From NCBI GenBank assembly GCA_944329255.1, contig CALVIA010000004.1, positions 1 to 22,738 on the forward strand: a DNA stretch of 22,738 bases. Reading direction: 5' to 3'. Under the pieces are notes generated by a model that saw only the letters and a list, made by a program, of their open reading frames with translations, did no database searches and had not been told where the DNA came from. The position numbers and the translations under genes are program-made. Positions 20,904 to 22,738 of the stretch are shown here, in pieces; the first letter of the stretch is position 1, and each line of letters begins with the position of its first letter. Source of the stretch: an uncultured Bacilli bacterium (lineage in GTDB: Bacteria > Bacillota_I > Bacilli_A > RF39 > UBA660).

Positions 20904-22634
20904 TTATTCATCCTCCATTTCAATTAAATCATTTCCAAATATACTAACATAATTATCAATAATTTCATTATTTTCAATTTTGTCATTATTTTCATCAATT
21001 ATTTCTTCTATTAATTTTATTCCATCTTTTGTTTTCATTAAGTTAACATAATATGGTCTTTTTTCATTCCAATATTTTTCAGTTATAGCTGCAACAACAT
21101 ACTTTTTACTAAATATTTCATATAATAAATTTATAATCATTAATAAATTATTATCAAATTCATTAACAATACTTTCATACTTACACGTAAACAAAATATG
21201 ATCTACTGAGCATGCAACTATATTTGAATCTTCTATTATACTAGCACAAATTTTATATTTATCATTAACAAGATATCTATTTATGTCTTTGAGTGCATTA
21301 ATTATATATTTTTTTTCGTCAATACTAGCAAGAGCAATTGTATTATTAATAATTATATCTTTATTTTGAATTTGTTTATTTATTAATTTTTTTTCGTTTT
21401 TTAAGATTTTTTTTATTTTATCTTTGCTTTCATTATTTTCTATTTCTAACACATTGTCAATTTTCTTTTCTACTTTTTTTTCTATATTTAAATTTTCTTT
21501 TTTTATAATACCTTCTTCTATTTTTTCAGAAAAGTTTTTATCAATTTCTTTATTATTTATATTATCTAAAAGAAAAGTTTCAAAAATAATATTAGGATAA
21601 TGACTGCTTCTAATTTGATTTATAGTTTCATCCAATTTTTTTATTATATTTTCAATTTCTTTTATACTAAAATTATTTGATAATTTTATAATAATTTCTT
21701 TATTTTGAATATCTTGTTTATCAAAATACATCTTTGCTTTTTTATATACATAAATATTTCTAAATATTAATAATAGATCTTGTGATATCAAGTTAAAATC
21801 TTTTCCCTTTAAATACATGTCTTCAATTTTTTCAAGAATCTTTTCATTATCATTATTTAAATAAAATTTAATTAAATTAATTAATTCATCAAATGATATA
21901 CTACCTTTAATTTCATAAATATCACTTACAATTATATTTTTATTATCTTCTACAAATGAACTAACTTGTTCCAATAAACATATAGAATCTCTTAATGCTC
22001 CATCACTTATTCTCGATATTTCATATAAAGCATCATCGTCAATTTTTATGTTTTCACAGTCAGAAATATATCTTAACCTTTTAAATATATCATTTACACT
22101 TATTTTTTTAAAATCAAATCTTTGGCATCTTGATATTATAGTAATTGGTAATTTTTGTGGTTCTGTTGTTGCAAGTATAAATATAGCATGTTCAGGTGGC
22201 TCTTCAAGAGTTTTAAGTAAAGCATTAAAAGCACCAGTAGAAAGCATATGAACTTCATCTATAATGTATACTTTATACTTACATAATACGGGAACTAATT
22301 TTATTTTATTTTTTAATTCTCTAATTTCATCAACACCATTATTTGAAGCAGCATCTATTTCAATGATATCAGCAATATCATCTATATTGTTGGCAGTACA
22401 AATTTCACACTTTCCACATGGCATATTTTCCTTCATTTCTAAACAATTAATCATTCTAGAAAATATTTTAGCAATTGTTGTTTTTCCTGTTCCTCTTGTC
22501 CCACAAAAAAGGTAGGCATGACCAATTTTGTTATTATATATTGCATTTTTAAGTGTTTTAACAATATGATCTTGACCAAATACATTTTCAAATGTACTTG
22601 GTCTATATTTTCTATACAATGCTTTATAACTCAT
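20904..22634 (-). CDS. dnaX: DNA polymerase III subunit gamma/tau
   Basis: DnaX is the ATPase of the clamp loader. The 576-residue protein has YRKYRPSTFENVFGQ, Walker A GTRGTGKTT (45-53), a zinc module (Cys64, 73, 76, 79), Walker B VYIIDEVHM (123-130), sensor 1 ATTEP and the SRC motif. The collar domain follows, then a charged, low-complexity Glu/Lys/Asn linker (about 365-425). The C-terminal tau-like domain (to 576) probably binds polymerase PolC. The start is ATG 22634, 10 bases after AGGAAGG; a TTG at 22643 sits too close. I saw no slippery A-run with stem that would suggest a gamma frameshift product, but did not test this. A promoter is at 22662-22690. Confidence 0.96.
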   Translation of the reverse strand: MSYKALYRKYRPSTFENVFGQDHIVKTLKNAIYNNKIGHAYLFCGTRGTGKTTIAKIFSRMINCLEMKENMPCGKCEICTANNIDDIADIIEIDAASNNGVDEIRELKNKIKLVPVLCKYKVYIIDEVHMLSTGAFNALLKTLEEPPEHAIFILATTEPQKLPITIISRCQRFDFKKISVNDIFKRLRYISDCENIKIDDDALYEISRISDGALRDSICLLEQVSSFVEDNKNIIVSDIYEIKGSISFDELINLIKFYLNNDNEKILEKIEDMYLKGKDFNLISQDLLLIFRNIYVYKKAKMYFDKQDIQNKEIIIKLSNNFSIKEIENIIKKLDETINQIRSSHYPNIIFETFLLDNINNKEIDKNFSEKIEEGIIKKENLNIEKKVEKKIDNVLEIENNESKDKIKKILKNEKKLINKQIQNKDIIINNTIALASIDEKKYIINALKDINRYLVNDKYKICASIIEDSNIVACSVDHILFTCKYESIVNEFDNNLLMIINLLYEIFSKKYVVAAITEKYWNEKRPYYVNLMKTKDGIKLIEEIIDENNDKIENNEIIDNYVSIFGNDLIEMEDE

Positions 22635-22661
22635 TTTTATCAAGCCTTCCTCTCACTAATA

Positions 22662-22690
22662 ATTATATCATGTATACTTTAAGATGTAAA
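22662..22690 (-). promoter_or_regulatory. sigma-A promoter of dnaX-ybaB-recR
   Basis: On the minus strand there is a -35 TTTACA (22690-22685), a 17-base spacer and a perfect extended -10 TGA-TATAAT (TATAAT at 22667-22662). Start predicted near 22655, just before the SD. Confidence 0.78.
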
Positions 22691-22693
22691 TTT

Positions 22694-22712
22694 AATGAGA
22701 GCAAAACTCATT
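22694..22712. repeat. 6-bp inverted repeat upstream of dnaX
   Basis: AATGAG (22694-22699) and CTCATT (22707-22712) form a hairpin with a 7-base loop just upstream of the dnaX promoter. There is no good T-run on the minus strand. It may be the terminator of a gene outside the window or an operator; in Bacillus the SRP RNA gene lies upstream of dnaX. Confidence 0.3.
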
Positions 22713-22738
22713 GGTTTATGGTAGAATATTTTTTACTC

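Noticed and set aside
22644..22738. 3' end of an SRP RNA (scRNA) gene upstream of dnaX
   Set aside because: The 95 bases show a promoter and a small hairpin, but not the conserved SRP helix 8 sequence; the gene may lie just outside the window.
1..22738. CRISPR array, insertion sequence, prophage, tRNA or rRNA
   Set aside because: No regularly spaced repeats, transposase, integrase or tRNA-like cloverleaf was seen anywhere in the window.

Overview
The window is an AT-rich (roughly three quarters A+T) chromosomal segment of a Bacillota bacterium, with all 32 genes on the minus strand, so transcription runs from high to low coordinates. The gene set and order match the region just downstream of the replication origin in Bacillus subtilis, in a strongly compacted form. 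The genes spoVT, yabG, yabP, yabQ, spoVG, sigH and a short bofA-like gene point to an endospore former. TGA is used as a stop (rlmB, trmN6, tatD, yabP), so this is the standard bacterial code and not a UGA-Trp Mollicute. A small-genome gut lineage of the Bacilli (RF39-like or Erysipelotrichia-like) is my inference; there is no rRNA here to settle it.

In transcription order: (1) dnaX-ybaB-recR, a replication and repair operon behind a good sigma-A promoter, then bofA, holB, ricT, trmN6 and rsmI in tight or overlapping succession. (2) pth, mfd and spoVT; in B. subtilis this block lies elsewhere, downstream of spoVG. (3) A methionine-type T-box leader, metS, and two unrecognised small membrane proteins, one of only 56 residues with its own SD and terminator. 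(4) tatD, a 3D-domain exported protein, rsmA, yabG and veg. (5) spoVG as a monocistronic unit. (6) yabP-yabQ, then divIC-mrnC-rlmB-sigH. (7) secE-nusG, rplK-rplA and rplJ-rplL, ending at a terminator. A promoter at the low end probably drives the next gene, by analogy rpoB.

The regulatory layer is the most interesting part. Three sporulation genes (yabP, yabG, bofA) share a sigma-E-like promoter with the same 13-base spacing, placed 5-6 bases from the SD. The rplK promoter is embedded inside the nusG terminator. Two similar hairpins, before rplK and between rplK and rplA, look like L1 operators. rplJ has an L10 leader whose promoter starts in the last codons of rplA. divIC has a strong promoter inside yabQ. 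spoVT has tandem sigma-A-like and sigma-G-like promoters. Several intrinsic terminators sit directly in front of the next gene's SD. I found no mobile element, CRISPR array, tRNA or rRNA, and no clearly novel multi-gene system. The best unknowns are the two small membrane proteins between metS and tatD.
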